64,000 nt of DNA from Terfezia claveryi (lineage: Eukaryota; Ascomycota; Pezizomycetes; Pezizales; Pezizaceae). The stretch is taken from assembly GCA_015179025.1 (NCBI GenBank), contig WHUX01000092.1, positions 1 through 64,000 of the forward strand, written 5' to 3'. The notes below the pieces were generated by a model that saw nothing but the letters and a program-made list of their open reading frames with translations, had not been told where the DNA came from and searched no databases. Shown in pieces: positions 46,682 through 59,876 of the stretch (within the stretch, counting starts at the first letter, position 1; every line of letters begins with the position of its first letter). The position numbers were made by a program, and so were the translations under genes.

Positions 46682-49600
46682 AGACAGATATTCGTTGCTC
46701 TCTACTAACGGATATGGCTTCAGGAGAATCTTAACATCTTTTGGGGTTTTTAAGATTTGAAAAGCCACCACCTCTAGGTGAAACCCCGGAGGTATTCACG
46801 ACGAGTTTCATCCTGCCTGCGCTGGAGTCTGGGAACACCTCTTTCCTATTCTTCTTTCAAATTGGTCCGCAACGACCAGTTCTATTCAACACTATTTCTG
46901 GCTTAAACGCTTGCTAGCCCGAGACTGGTCGCTGTCCTTGACCCAATCTTTCCTTATCCGGTTTCATCTGTCACGATTTTCTATTTTCACAAATTTTTCC
47001 CCCCGGAAGGTTGGGGGCTGGGGTACACATTTGATGTTTTTCATGACATTTTTTTTCAGTAACAAAGGGGTTTCAGTGGGTATACATACACTACACCAGA
47101 TACATAAACGCCGCTTTAGAGCGTTTCGATTCTTGTCATCCATGGCCTTTTTTTTTTTTTTCGTTTTCTTTTGGCGCTTTCCAAGTATTTCTTCTCTGGA
47201 AGGCGATTTATCGAGATCTTGCACGTATACAGATTGCAAAGGTGCTTAAACAAAACTCCGAGCAGTAGTATCGAGATCTGTGATTTGAATTTGGGTATAT
47301 TTATATATCATGTGTTGCGCTGACATTCTGTTTAGTATTGTTTGGGTATATGGGTATATGGTGTTTCGACCCAGTGAAGTAGGCATTTTTAAGGTTGGAT
47401 AGTATTAGTTTAGTAGTAATAATGAAGGGTTATACTCCATCAACTTCAGATTCTAGAATGGGAGGAGATCTGCGCCGAGATCTTGTATATGAAGATTCGG
47501 GACTTCGTCATGGTGGTCGAGACGAGTGATGGGGAAGAGGAGAGGGGAGAGGAGGGGTAGCAGGGCAGGCTTGGGGATTGGAGTTGAACTAGGAGAGTCT
47601 GGGGTTGTTGAAATAGTCTCTGTCTCAGGGCTACTTCATGCCCATACCTTCGGGGGGAAACCTTCCAGTACCAATATCCCTCTCGAAAAAAAAAATGAAG
47701 TGGCTGGCTCGGATAAGATTCTAGCAAAAAGAAGTGAATTGGAAGCTGATGCAGGAGCGCGGGGAGAAGGATTTATTACCTTTATAGAAGAATCCAACTA
47801 ACTATAGTCTTGCCCTGCTCCCCTCACCAACCACATTTTTCTCATGCAAGGTTTGCTGTGCCTGATTGATCAGCTCTAATGAGGGACGGGCATAGCGAGC
47901 CAGGGGTGAAACAGGGAACGGCATAAGGGCGCTTGAGTTTCTAGTAAAAAGTTTGAGGGCTCTAGTAAAAGCTTGAGGGCCCTATTAAAGCTTGAGGGCT
48001 CTAGTAGATTGAAGGCTCTAGTAAAAGCTTGAGGGCTCTAGTAAAAGTTTGGGTGCTCTAGGAAAGCTTGAAGGTGGGTGCAAGTCCGGAAGCCAGGAAC
48101 AAGATTAGTGGATACCTTATGAAGCTGTGAAGTTTGGGAAGTGAAGTGAGTGGGGGTTGAGGCTTGGTAGTCAGGCGACCCTTGAATTTTCCATAAACGT
48201 ACAAAACAGTCTCAGCCTGCATGCTGAAGGATTTCCAAGGTAATCCTCCCGGAGTTTCCTACCTAGGTATAGTACTGTGTGAGGGTACACTATATTCGGA
48301 GTCCCACACAGCAGGGGCTTCGACTGGTAGGGATGATCAGGCAACATACCACAACTTAGAAGTTGCTAGAAATTGAACAAAGCCCAGGAACCCTGCTGGG
48401 TCTCATACCTTAGCAGAATTCGAAGGCTGTTTTACTCTTCGGGGATAAGATCTAATTATGGCCACCAATAATGAGACTCCACCAATAATTCATTGAGAGT
48501 ACTTGTTATGTTGTCTCTTGCAGACAGGCCTGCCCATGAAAATTATGTATTTTCCTTTGTTTGCTTCTTGAGGACAACGTCCGAGTGCCCAGCAGGGATA
48601 GCATACCTCTGATTGATATTATATATGTTCGGATTCTTTAAGACACAACTGGATCCCATGATATTTTGATCCCTTTTAAATTTTTATCATTCTAAAAAAA
48701 TCTGATTACTCGTGTGCGGTCCCTCATATGCAACCATGACGGGCCAAAACATTAGAAATATAATCCACACTCCTCACCCTTAAGCTACCGCACGAAACAG
48801 GTATCCAACGAATCAAAGAGGGCCTCTCTGCGTCCTATTATTGCTCACGTTTGCGGATCCTATGACAGCTTGGCTCTCGTCTGCTAGCTGCCAAGGCTTA
48901 TGAGCTATATTGTAAGATGAGGCATAAGTATCCTTAAGTAAGAGAGGGGCAGTAGCCAGTGTTTGGTATTTTCATAGAAAAAAATAATATAGACTCAGTA
49001 GCGAGGTCGCGCCGAGAAGCACGCTAGAGATTCAGCTCCAAAAACGGAAGTCGGTCAAAGTCTCGTGACACTTTGTATACTTACGAAGTCGCTTTAATTA
49101 CCTGTATCGTTTTTGCGTTTTCCTGCCCGGCTTGAACCACCATCTACTTATTTCTTCGTTTCCCGTGCTGGCTGCGGGTCTGTCCAAAGCCTCGCCTTAT
49201 AAAATTCGTTCTTTGTAAATATACTGCCAAATCCACCTCTAGAGCTTCGCAGGCTGTAATTGACGCGTGATCCCTTGGCATACTACTATGGCAGCTGTCG
49301 ACGTCGAGTTCTGCATACTTGAGTAGCTACCACGCACTTCAAAGCCTTTATGGCAGTCTTTTCTCAATTCCTATATTCTATAATAGTAAGATTACTTAGC
49401 TGACCGCTCATAGCTATAGAAATCTAACAATACGTGCCCTACTTTGCCAAAAACTGCGTTGATTAGACCAATTGCGAAGAATTCTGCTTACGCATGAACA
49501 TGGCCCCCAAATCCTTCGGCATCCGAAGCTCCTGTCGAGAAATACTAAACATACCCATGTCTCACAGCAGAGACAGCGCGCCTACCTAGGCTCCAGTCTT

Positions 49601-50860
49601 ACCTAGTGTACAGTTGTGGTGCGTCTGCTCACCACACCATCAGGATAATATGCTAGATATTCACAATGCATGAAAAAAGATCAGCCTCACTGGTCCAAGG
49701 ATTATACCAGATACATCTGAACTAGCAGTTGGCCTCGGGCCTAATACTCTGTTAAGTATGGTTCTTTGCAAGGAAGAAACCCTCGAGGAAGATTTTTAAT
49801 AAGGTCAATTGGTCAAACAGATGATAAATTAGTCTGATTTCTACGTCACTATTGGAGCCGTACCCGTCAGCTACCGATCGTTTGGTATACGTCAGGTCTA
49901 GTTCGGCAGTGATAACGTCGTTGCTGGCGATACTGAGACGGCTCAATAGCTAATAATTGGACGTCTGGGATGATAACAGTTGAGACTCAGTACTTCATCG
50001 TACGATCTTGTGGCAATGCCCGAACCGATCTCAAGGCTGGATGCAGAAATGTTGATGGGGAATAGTATGAGCTTATCAGGTAGATATTAACAGAAGTAAC
50101 CCTTTCCTTCCAGATGGTTCGACATCGAGTTAGATCCCGCAGTTCAGCGAAATGTCCTTATGGTGAAAAATGGCAAACATGACAGCGCCCCGTCCGGGAG
50201 CCAGTTACGAGAGGATGCTCTTTTTTTCTTTACTACAATGAGCATATCGGTGTAAAGGTATGTATGTACTCTTGCTCAATGATGATTGTTCTGAGAAGAG
50301 TAACTGGATGAAAAGCATTGAGGAGTCTTTTCACTGAGATTAACCATAGCTATGCGCTGTCCCCAGTATCGCACCACTTATCATCCACCTCGGAACTGGA
50401 ACAATATGCAACCTCTTATCAAAGCATTTCCAACGATTGGAGTTTAGGAGCGGAGGAGGCCCCTAGGCAAAGAGCCTCATTTCATGACACTACCTGTTTT
50501 GGAGGGGCGATCGTGATACCTGCCGGGTGCATTATCAATACGTTGCTACAGTGGAGAGACAGGGGGGTTCTTCATTCTCAGATAATGTTGGTACTCAATG
50601 TTCAATTTTGCAAAAACTATGTCATAGGGTAAAAATTAAATTAGATATTTTGCGCATGCAGATTTGTGGAAAAACTAGTGTCTTGGCTGAAAGGGGCTAC
50701 CTAAATTTCCAGCCAATAAGCTTCAATTCCAAGCCAGACATAACTGTACGTGATCACGCACCGAAATCGATTGTGGCCAACCCCTCCAGTCTATTGCTTG
50801 CTGTGTTAGTCAATCTAGATCAGCAATATGATCTCTAAACATTTTTCTTAGCATTCTCAC
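46682..50860. other. Gene-poor stretch with a 22-24 bp minisatellite
   Basis: No gene recognised. At about 47938-48075 a unit like GCTTGAGGGCTCTAGTAAAA is repeated six to seven times with small changes. Other frames are short or AT-rich. Confidence 0.5.
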
Positions 50861-50999
50861 CCCTTCTCTCAGCTGCATTTGCTTCCCCCTCCACCTCCAC
50901 CATCCCCTTCTAAAAGATGCTCCTCCTGTGCCAGCCATCTCTCATCATCTCTCATGTGCCAAAGCAGGTTGTGGAGCGTAGGGCAGGCTAAAGTCCAAA

Positions 51000-52042
51000 T
51001 TATATAGCGACTATGACCCCTTTCAATGCTCCCATGCTGAATTCGAAGTTGTACTTTATATAGGTAGGCCATCTGGCTTTGAGCACTCCAAATGCATGCT
51101 CTATTTCTACTCCTGGAATTGAGAGTCGGTAGCTGAAGTTGGAATTATCCCTTTGCAGAGCATATGGGTCTTTGTATGGGGTGATTATATGGCGCTCTAG
51201 AGCATAGACCTCATCTGCCAATAGATATTGATCCTCAGAAAATAGTTGTGCTCTATTCTTATACATAAAACAAATTTCTCAACCTGTTGAATTATGTGCC
51301 GCTACTTTATAACCTATTGAGGCCCCTATGAATTTTCCATTTTAATCACATACCGCTTGTAGATTGAAACTATAGTTCTTCTTCCCGGAGATGTACTTAT
51401 GCTTCTGGATCGGTCTCTGGACGGTATTTTAGGATTATGATCGAGCCATCCAGGATATTCAATACATCCTGCAAACACATTTACTTCTCTTTGGGCAACT
51501 GCTTTAGCAAGAGATTGTGTATCAGGCCATTTAATACACTCTTTAACTGTAGCTGATACCCAGCCAATGAATCGCCAAAGGTTTAACCGTACTGCTCCTT
51601 CACCGATATTCAAAGCCACCCTAATCCGCAGCCCTAAAAAGGATCTTTCTGGATAGTCGTGAATTAAGGACTTCAAAACAGGAGCATCATGACGTCCAGC
51701 ATGCCCACGGGCTAGATGCCGAGGAATAGCCACCAGCGTATGAATATCACATAAGTCAAGAATCCAATTCCATACCCAAGCACCATAGAGATCAATTTGA
51801 AGTATAATTTTCAAATCCTCGATGAGCCTCCAGACCTGTTCTAGCACCTGTGACTTATACCCGACTCGGGGCATGTGCCTGGTATATTGTGGTATTAACC
51901 TGCAGGTGCGTAAATTTAGTTTTGAGTACGAAGCCTTCATCATAATGCGTAAAAACAGTGTTAACGTCAGAGAGATTTTTTCAGAAAGCAAGAACCCGTA
52001 TGGCCACATTCTTTCGAGACCCTTGGGTCGATGTTCCATCAC
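51000..52042 (-). pseudogene. PIF/Harbinger transposase relic
   Basis: On the minus strand the 52042-51326 frame gives WGFIGWVSATV-like text (LWRFIGWVSATVKECIKWPD) and then VNVFAGCIEYPG, the region before the first catalytic Asp in Harbinger nucleases. After a frame change and a stop, 51266-51000 gives DQYLLADEVYALERHIITPY (second catalytic Asp in LLADxxY) and VEIEHAFGVLKARWPTY (third catalytic residue in IEHAFGxLKxRW). These are the characteristic DDE_Tnp_4 motifs. At least one frameshift and a stop make the gene non-functional. Terminal repeats were not identified. Confidence 0.7.
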
Positions 52043-52534
52043 GGGTTACCTGCAGGTACAGTACCGCTAAGATCTCTAGCAAAAGTTTGTTTTTCATTGG
52101 TTGTTTGGTGGGGAGGATTTAACGAAAGCAAAAGGTGGTCCCCCCCCCCCCCCCCGCCTTTTTAGGCTGAAAAATTTTTGGAAACTCAATTATTGATATT
52201 TCTACGTTATATCCTGTATAAATCACGGATCGATATCAGGATTTGGAAGGTTTGTTATATTGATAGTTAGGTACCGATACCTCGTATTGGCAAGCCTTCG
52301 ACAATATTAGAAACCCCCAGCATACCGCACCTATCAGTGCCTTGGATATCTTCGGAAGCAATTGCATTGGCCTCAATAAACTTCTAGAGTACGCACCCGG
52401 CGGGGACTCAGGCCTACGGTGTCTAATTATCCGCTCCCTTCCCCCCCAAAAAAAAAGGAAAAAAGAAGATTTATTTTTCACAAACGTGATGAGATATGTA
52501 ACTGAATCTAGGGGACTTCTTTTGCCGCTTAGTA

Positions 52535-53171
52535 CAGTCACAACTTGCTAAACCGGAACGCCTTTAACCGGAAAACATGCTATTACGGACGGGCTTTGGC
52601 GATTTTGGAACTACAGCGCAAAATTTTATTGGCTATACCGGACAAATAGTAAACCGAACCGGACAAGCAATCTCAAGAATAAAGAAATATATACATAGAA
52701 AATTAATTAGCAGAACCGGACGGGGTACCTGAGGGAGAGGAAGTTGGAGCCCAGATGTCCTTAAGTGATGCTTGAACCTTATGCTTCTGCTGATAATATT
52801 TAAGTCCTTCTTGTGCCTGACTGATAGTATCAACCAAGTCTTGGATGGAGAGTTGAGTTGGAGTGTGCGGAAAAGCAAGAGCATAAACATACATGCTTTG
52901 GAAAAAGAGGTTGACAGATCTCATATTTCTTTCTCAGAGAGAAAGCCCGCTTATTGCCCATCCTATAATATTATTAGCGACCTCCTAACACTGTCAGAAC
53001 ATTATATTGTAGCGAGACTGGAAATATGTCTAGGTATGACTTCCGATATGCTTCTTTCCTTTGATTTGAGATTTTACTGCCCTGCCCGCAAAATTTTGTT
53101 ATACCGGACGCTAGTCTAAACCGGACAGGATCCTGGGGATTTATGCAGTCCGGTTTAGCAAGTTGTGACTG
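52535..53171 (-). mobile_element. Short pogo/Fot-like (Tc1-mariner) element with perfect 23-bp TIRs
   Basis: The ends 52535-52557 and 53149-53171 are perfect 23-bp inverted repeats starting CAGTCACAACTTGCTAAACC and are flanked by TA on both sides (52533-52534; 53172-53173), as in Tc1/mariner insertions. ACCGGA words recur near both ends. The 637-bp interior holds a minus-strand frame of 73 codons (52924-52703; LSIQDLVDTISQAQEGLKYY ... KDIWAP) that resembles the C-terminal tail of a Fot/pogo transposase. It is an internally deleted, non-autonomous copy. Confidence 0.85.
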
Positions 53172-53499
53172 TAATCTCCTTATTTGGATGTAGTACTGAC
53201 TGAACTCATCGTTAGGTGCATAATAACTTGTTAACTGATGTAGCAATACTTAATCCTTTGAGCCCGCACAGCCTCCCAGTCAAGTAAGCTGGTAGTTCAA
53301 ACAACACATAAATCTCCCAATTACATCTTCTTCATCTCGTGTAGAACCCACCTTCCCCAAGGCCATCAAATGTTTATGACCCCCTCACTCACTCACTCAT
53401 TACCTGTCATCTCCATCTCTCGAAGAGTTGACTCTGTATATGCCCGTTACTTGCAGTATATTCAAATAGACTTGCTCAATAGGTTCGTACCGTGATATA

Positions 53500-54020
53500 C
53501 ACCCAATTTTTTTTAATATTTTTTTTGTCAACTCCCTAGAGAGAGAGAAAAAAAAAGAGAGAGAGAGAGAGAGTACATACCTATTTACTACCCCCACACC
53601 TCCCCACACCATCCGTTACACTTCCACTTCCCACCTTTACCCATCTCTTCTCTTCTCTTCTCCCCTCCCTATCCATAGCAAATTAGTCACACAAAACGAC
53701 CCTAGTACATGTATATTACATACAGTATTCCACATATCGTTCTACTGTGGATTTCCCACCGGTGCAACAGACATATACACATGATAGCATCGGAAAAAAA
53801 AAAAATAATTAGAACCCCCCCCTTTTTACAAAGTTTTGAAATCCTACGCCATTTTTTTGTTCAAAGAAGATGGGGAAAAGGAAAAGGGGAAAAGGAAAAA
53901 GGGAAAAGGGGAAAGGGAGAAAAAAAAAAACAAAGCCCAATCTCGATATCAATGATGATGCCCATGCGTATGCCCATCTCCCCCCCCCACACACACACAC
54001 ACAAACACACACAAAACAGT
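53500..54020. repeat. Low-complexity tracts
   Basis: Contains (AG)n at about 53540-53573, CT-rich stretches, AAAAGGGG runs at about 53875-53930 and (AC)n at about 53988-54015. This is the 3' flank of the ABC gene; no gene is seen. Confidence 0.7.
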
Positions 54021-57000
54021 TTACATGGCCCCAAACTCCGCGCCCCCTCGTCCCTCCCGCTGCTGCTCCCCCTCCCCACCCTCTCCACCTCCACTACCAC
54101 GTAACCTCACCCACCGCGTCACACTCCTGGGCACCTCCTCCTCCACATGACTCACCACCACCAGTGCCTGTCTCTCCTCCAACCCCCCCTTCCCCCCTTC
54201 CTCTACGGGATCCATCCACACCATACACCTCTCCCTCACCACGTCCTCCATCCCCGCAAACGCCTCGTCCAGAATCAGTAAATCCGGCTTCTTTACGACC
54301 GCGCGGAGAAAGAGCGCGAGTCGTTGCTGCGAGGGGCTTAGTTCCCCGAAGGGGACATCTGCGTCGACTACCTCTGCATCGACTACCCCTCCATCGTCTA
54401 CCTTTCCATCCACTAGCTTTCCCTCAACTACCTCTCCATCGACTACCTTTTGATCGACTCCCTTTCCCCGCTCCTGATCCACTACTTCTTTATCGACTAA
54501 CTTTCCCTCAACTACCTCTTCATCGACTACCTCTTGATTGGCTATCCCTCCATCCACTAACTTTCCATTAACTACCCCTCCGTCGACTACCACTCCATCC
54601 ACTACCTTTCCCTCAACTACCTCTCCATCGACTACCCCTCGATCAACTACCCCTCGATCGACTATATTTCCTCCCTCTTGATTCACTACCCCTCCATCGA
54701 CTAACTTTCCCATCTCTTGATCGACTACCCCTCCATCAACTACCTTTCCCTCAACTACCTCTTCATCGACTGCCTCTTGATCGACTACCTCTTGAATAAC
54801 TACCTTTTCCTCAACTACATCTCTATCGACTGCCTTTCCCACCTCTTGATCGACTACCCCTCCATTCACTAACTTCCCATTGACTACCCCTCCGTCGACT
54901 ACCACTCCATCCACTACCTTTCCCTCAACTACCTCTCCATCGACTACCCCTCGATCAACTACCCCTCGATCGACTATATTTCCTCCCTCTTGATTCACTA
55001 CCCCTCCATCGACTAACTTTCCCATCTCTTGATCGACTACCCCTCCATCAACTACCTTTCCCTCAACTACCTCTTCATCGACTGCCTCTTGATCGACTAC
55101 CTCTTGAATAACTACCTTTTCCTCAACTACATCTCTATCGACTGCCTTTCCCACCTCTTGATCGACTACCCCTCCATTCACTAACTTCCCATTGACTACC
55201 TCTTCATCGACTACCTTTCCCACCTCTTGATCGACTACCCCTCCATCCACTATTTCCACTATTTTTCCCTCAGCCACCTCTTCATCGACTATCTCTTGAT
55301 CGACTATCTTTCCCCCCTCTTGATCGACTACCCCTCCATCCACTACCTTTCCCTCCTCTTGTTCGGTTACCCCTCCATCGGCTACCTTCCTCACCTCTTG
55401 ATCGACCCCTCCATCGACTACCTCTTGATCGACTACCCTTCCCACCTCTTGATCGACTACCCCTCCATCGACTAAAATTCCCTCAACTACCCCTCCATCG
55501 ATCATCTCTTGATCGACTATCTTCCCCCCCCCTCTTGATCGACTACCCCTCCATCCACTATCTCTTGATGGACTATCTTTCCCTCCTCTTGATCCACTAC
55601 CTCTCCCTTGACTAACTTTCCCACCTCTTGTTCGGTTACCCCTCCATCGATCAACTTCCTCACCTCTTGATCGACCCCTCCATCGACTACCTCTTGATCG
55701 GCTACCGTTTCCCCCTCTTGATCCACTACCTCTTTCTCGACTAACTTTCCTACCTCTTGTTCAATTACCCCTCCATCGACTAACTTCCTCACATCTTGAT
55801 CGACCCCTCCATCAACTACCTCTTTATCCACAACCGTTTCCCCCTCTTGATCCACTACTCCTCCATCGACTGCCCTTTCCACCTTTTGATCGACTACCCC
55901 TCCATCAACTACCTCTTGATCCACAACCGTTTCCCCCTCTTGATCCACTACTCCTCCATCGACTACCCTTCCCACCTCTTGATCGACTACCCCTCCATCG
56001 ACTAAAATTCCCTCAACTACCCCTCCATCGATCATCTCTTGATCGACTATCTTTCCCTCCTCTTGATCCACTACCTCTCCCTTGACTAACTTTCCCACCT
56101 CTTGTTCGGTTACCCCTCCATCGACTAACTTCCTCACATCTTGATCGACCCCTCCATCAACTTCCTCTTTATCCACAACCGTTTCCCCCTCTTGATCCAC
56201 TACTCCTCCATCGACTGCCCTTCCCGCCTCTTGATCGACTACCCCTCCATCAACTACCTCTTGATCCACTACTCCTCCATCGACTGCCCTTCCCACCTCT
56301 TGATCGACTACCCCTCCATTGACTAACTTTCCCTCAACTACCTCTCCATCGACTACCTCTTGATCGACTACCTCACTCCCCTCTTGATCGACTACCCCTC
56401 CATCCACTACCTTTCCCTCAACTAACCCTCCTTCGACTGCCTCTTGATCGACTACCCCTCCATCGACTACCCCTCCATCGACTACCTTTCCCTCAACTAC
56501 CTCTCCATCGAATACCTCTTGATCGACTACCCCTCCATCCACTAACTTTCCATTGACTACCTCTCCACCGACTACCTCTCCATCGACTACCTCTTGATCG
56601 ACTACCTTCCCCACTTGATCGACTACCCCTCCATCCACTACCTTTCCCTCAACTATCTCTTCATCGACTATCTCTTGATCGACTACCGTTTCCCTCTCTT
56701 GACCCACTACTCCTCCATCCACTACCCTTCCCACCTCTTGTTCGACTACTCCTCCATCGACTATCTCTTGATCGACTATCTTTCCCCCCTCTTCATCCAC
56801 TACCTCTCCCTCGTCTAACTTTCCCACCTCTTGCCTCACCTGTTGATCGACCCCTCCATCGACTACCTCTTGATCGACTACCGTTCCCCCCTCTTGATCC
56901 ACTACTCCTCCATCGACTGCCCTTCCCACCTCTTGATCCACTAGATCTCCATCGACTAACTTTCCCTCAACTACCTCTTGATCGACTACCTTTCTCCCCT

Positions 57001-59302
57001 CTTGATCCAGTACCCCTCCATTGACTACTTTTCCATCCACTAGATCTCCATCGACTAATTTTCCCACCACTACTCCTCCATCGACTAACTTTCCCTCAAC
57101 TACCTCTCCATCGACTACCTCTTGATCGGCTACCTTTCTCCCCTCTTGATCTCCATTGACTACCTTTACATCCACTAGATCTCCATCCACTAATTTTCCC
57201 ACCTCTTGATCCACTACCCCTCCATCGACTAACTTCCCCTCAACTAGCTCTCCATCGACTACGTCTTGATCGACTACCTCTTGATCCACTACCCCTCTAT
57301 TGACTACTTTTCCATCCACTAGATCTAGATCGACTAACTTTCCCTCAACTACCTTTCCATTGACTACCTTTTGATCGAGTACTTTTACCCCCTCTTGATC
57401 CACTACCCCTCCATTGACTAATTTTCCCTCAACTACCTCTCTATCGACTATCTCTAGATCGACTACCGTTTCCCCTCCTTGATCCACTACCCCTCCATTG
57501 ACTATCTTTAATTCCACTAGATCTCCATTCACTAACCTTCCCTCGACTACCTCTCTATCAGCTGCCTCTTGATTGACTACCTTTTCCCCCTCTTGATCTA
57601 CTACCTCTCCATTGACTACCTTTCCATCCACTAGATCTCCATCGACTAACTTTCCCTCAACTACCTCTCCATTGACTACCTCTTGATCGAGTACCTTTCC
57701 CCCCTCTTGATCCACTACCCCTCCATCGACTACCTCTCCATCGACTACCTCTTGATCGACTACCTCTTGATCGACTACCTCTCCAGCGACTATCTCTCCA
57801 TCGACTACCTCTCCTTCTCCCTCTACCCAATCGACCACACTCACTTTCCTCCTCCTTGGTAGAGCATCCTTAAAAAACTCCAGAACCTCCGCAATCGCCT
57901 CGTTTGCCCCTGGAGGCAACGTCGGTTTCGCTAGTGGTGTCTCCGCCCAGGCGGCCTCGACCGTGCGGCGGAGGGAGAGATGCCGTGGCCAGAACGCAAG
58001 CACCTCCGGCGAGGAGTGGCCGATGCGGGATTGTACATCAAAGACGGAGACGCCTGGGTCGCCGCGCTTGTGGCCAAAGAGAGTGATCTCCTGCGAGTAG
58101 GTCTGGGGATGGTCGGAGGTGAGGAGGGCAAGGAGCGTTGTTTTGCCGGAGCCATTGGGCCCAAATACTCCCCAGCGGTCGCCGCGGCGGATCGTCCACG
58201 AAAAGTCACGGAGGATGTACCTAGGTTGGGAGGAACCGTATTTGATTGTGATGGAGGATAGAGAGACGAGGGGTTCTTTGCTGGTTTTAGAGTCCCCCTC
58301 GGTGGTGGTATTTTGAATTTGGGCTCCTTCTTCCCGGTCCCCATACTCATTCACCCCCCGCCAGACTTCTGCAAACAGCCCCTTCTTCGGACACCACGGC
58401 TCCGCCGTGTTAAGCGGGGAATTATGCCGTTCCTCCATCTCTTTGAGCACTTCCTTTATGTTCCCTATACTCACAACATTATACCCCTCTCCCAGCACCG
58501 CCACATTGTCAACCCAGCTGGGCACGGGGTCCTGCGGGCGTAGCGCCAGCACCGGGGTCGTGCTCAATGTAAAGCGGTCCATTGTCACGCTGGCCAATTC
58601 CTGCAGGAGATACGAGATGGTGAACGTATTCGGGGGGTCTAGTCCCATAAACGGCTCATCGACAAGCAACACCTGGGGGCGGTTTAGTAGCGCAGCTGCT
58701 AGCTTTGCGCGGCGGACTTGTCCGTGGGAGAGCGTCATGACGGGGAAGGCTAGCAGATCCGTTAGCTGTAGCGAGCGGACGACCCGACCAAAGGTGCCCA
58801 GGTCCACGGCCTTTGCGTCGGAGTTGAGTGAGGCACCGGAGATGAGCCACTTCTCGAGAGTAATGTCCTCTGCTCCCCGGAGGGACTCGTACCGCGCGCT
58901 GATGTAACCACCGCCGCCGGCCCCGCCGCCAACCATGCCCCCCTCTTCCGTTCTGGACCCGAAATCGACTCGTGCGATTCCGCTGGCGGAGCTGGGTGAC
59001 CGGTCCTCTTGTGTGAATTTGGGGTATGTGCGCCCATTTGGGGGGTGGGGGAGGTATGTGGCGCCCTGGAGGATATCGAGGAACGCACGCTTGACTGGCG
59101 TGGGGCCGAGGATCGCCCAGGAGCAGTGCGGCTGCAGGGTGAAGGTGAGGTTGGGGAATAGTGGCGCGTCTTGTGGGGGGCTGCTGCTGCGGTGGAAGGT
59201 GGTGGAGGCGATGGCGATTAAAGGTTTAGGTTTGAAGGGAAATTCGGGGTAGGTTTTGCGGAAAGTTAGGGGGGAATTGCGCGAGGTGGAGGCGCGGAGC
59301 AT
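54021..59302 (-). CDS. Tandem-domain ABC ATPase with a giant pentapeptide-repeat insert (frame slip inside)
   Basis: Start at ATG 59302 gives MLRASTSRNSPLTFRKTYPE, Arg/Ser-rich with no acids at first, a plausible mitochondrial presequence. NBD1 (about residues 30-330): degenerate Walker A (AILGPTPVKR), signature LSHGQVRRAKLAAALL, Walker B VLLVDEPFMGLDP. NBD2: intact Walker A GVFGPNGSGKTTLLALL, Q-loop region RIGHSSPEV, then the insert, then signature FGELSPSQQRLALFLRAV, Walker B LLILDEAFAGMED and VVVSHVEEEVPRSV (H-loop) to the stop at 54021. NBDs resemble soluble ABC proteins like yeast YDR061W; no transmembrane segment is seen. The insert (about 57830-54375) sits between Q-loop and signature, where homologues have a loop. 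The frame shifts once, at the 9-C run 55524-55532; a stop follows at 55517 in the first frame and the second frame starts by 55505. Either a sequence error, a real lesion, or splicing of the insert. Confidence 0.75.
54375..57835 (-). repeat. About 3.45-kb coding minisatellite, 15-bp basic unit
   Basis: The minus strand is a tandem array of 15-bp units encoding [VL]V[DE][QGE][EGK] (VVDQE, VVDGG, VVDGE, VVEGK, LVDGG), with occasional shorter EGGK/VGKL connectors; more than 200 units. The plus strand reads mainly ATCGACTACC(T/C)CT and its variants. A block of about 312 bp is nearly perfectly repeated (about 54560-54870 and 54872-55185). The array is kept in frame over almost its whole length. 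Confidence 0.9.
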
Positions 59303-59414
59303 GGCGGATTGATTTGGCTCGAATTGTGGGGGGGGGGTATGCTGTCTTTGGTGTTCGACAAGGTGGGGGAGGTGGGGGAAGGTGGGGTGTATTAAGTGTG
59401 ATATTGTTTGACTT

Positions 59415-59845
59415 GTGATAGCCTGCCAAGGCCGACCAACACCAAACAAAACTATCATCACATCAGCCGGCCCCACCAAACAGCCATCATCAATACAGTA
59501 TCATCAAGCTGCCTCCTCGCCGCCAGCCCTCACACGCAAATACAAGATGCTCCCCAGCATACAGCCCAAACGGCCCCAGTTGCCTGTCCGTACCCACCAG
59601 CCCACCCCTACCCACTCGTACACCCCTACTCTCTACTGACCTTCCTCTCTTTCCACCGCCTACAGGCTCCACCCAGCACCTCGCCACCGGGATGCTTCCG
59701 CCCCACCACCACCACCACCACCACCACCACCCCCTCCTCGCCGCAAAAAAATCCCCCCCGCCGCAATACGACCCAGCAATACGCCACCCGGTATTCTTCA
59801 CACCCAACCTCTGCCGCGCGCGCGGCCCATATCCATGCACAACAG

Positions 59846-59876
<31 letters not shown>

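Noticed and set aside
55227..56818. Plus-strand open frames rich in SIDYP/LIDYL opposite the ABC array
   Set aside because: They are reverse reads of the minisatellite; the minus frame is the one linked to conserved ABC motifs.
54300..57830. CRISPR-like regular repeats
   Set aside because: The repeats are contiguous 15-bp coding units without unique spacers, in a eukaryotic gene.
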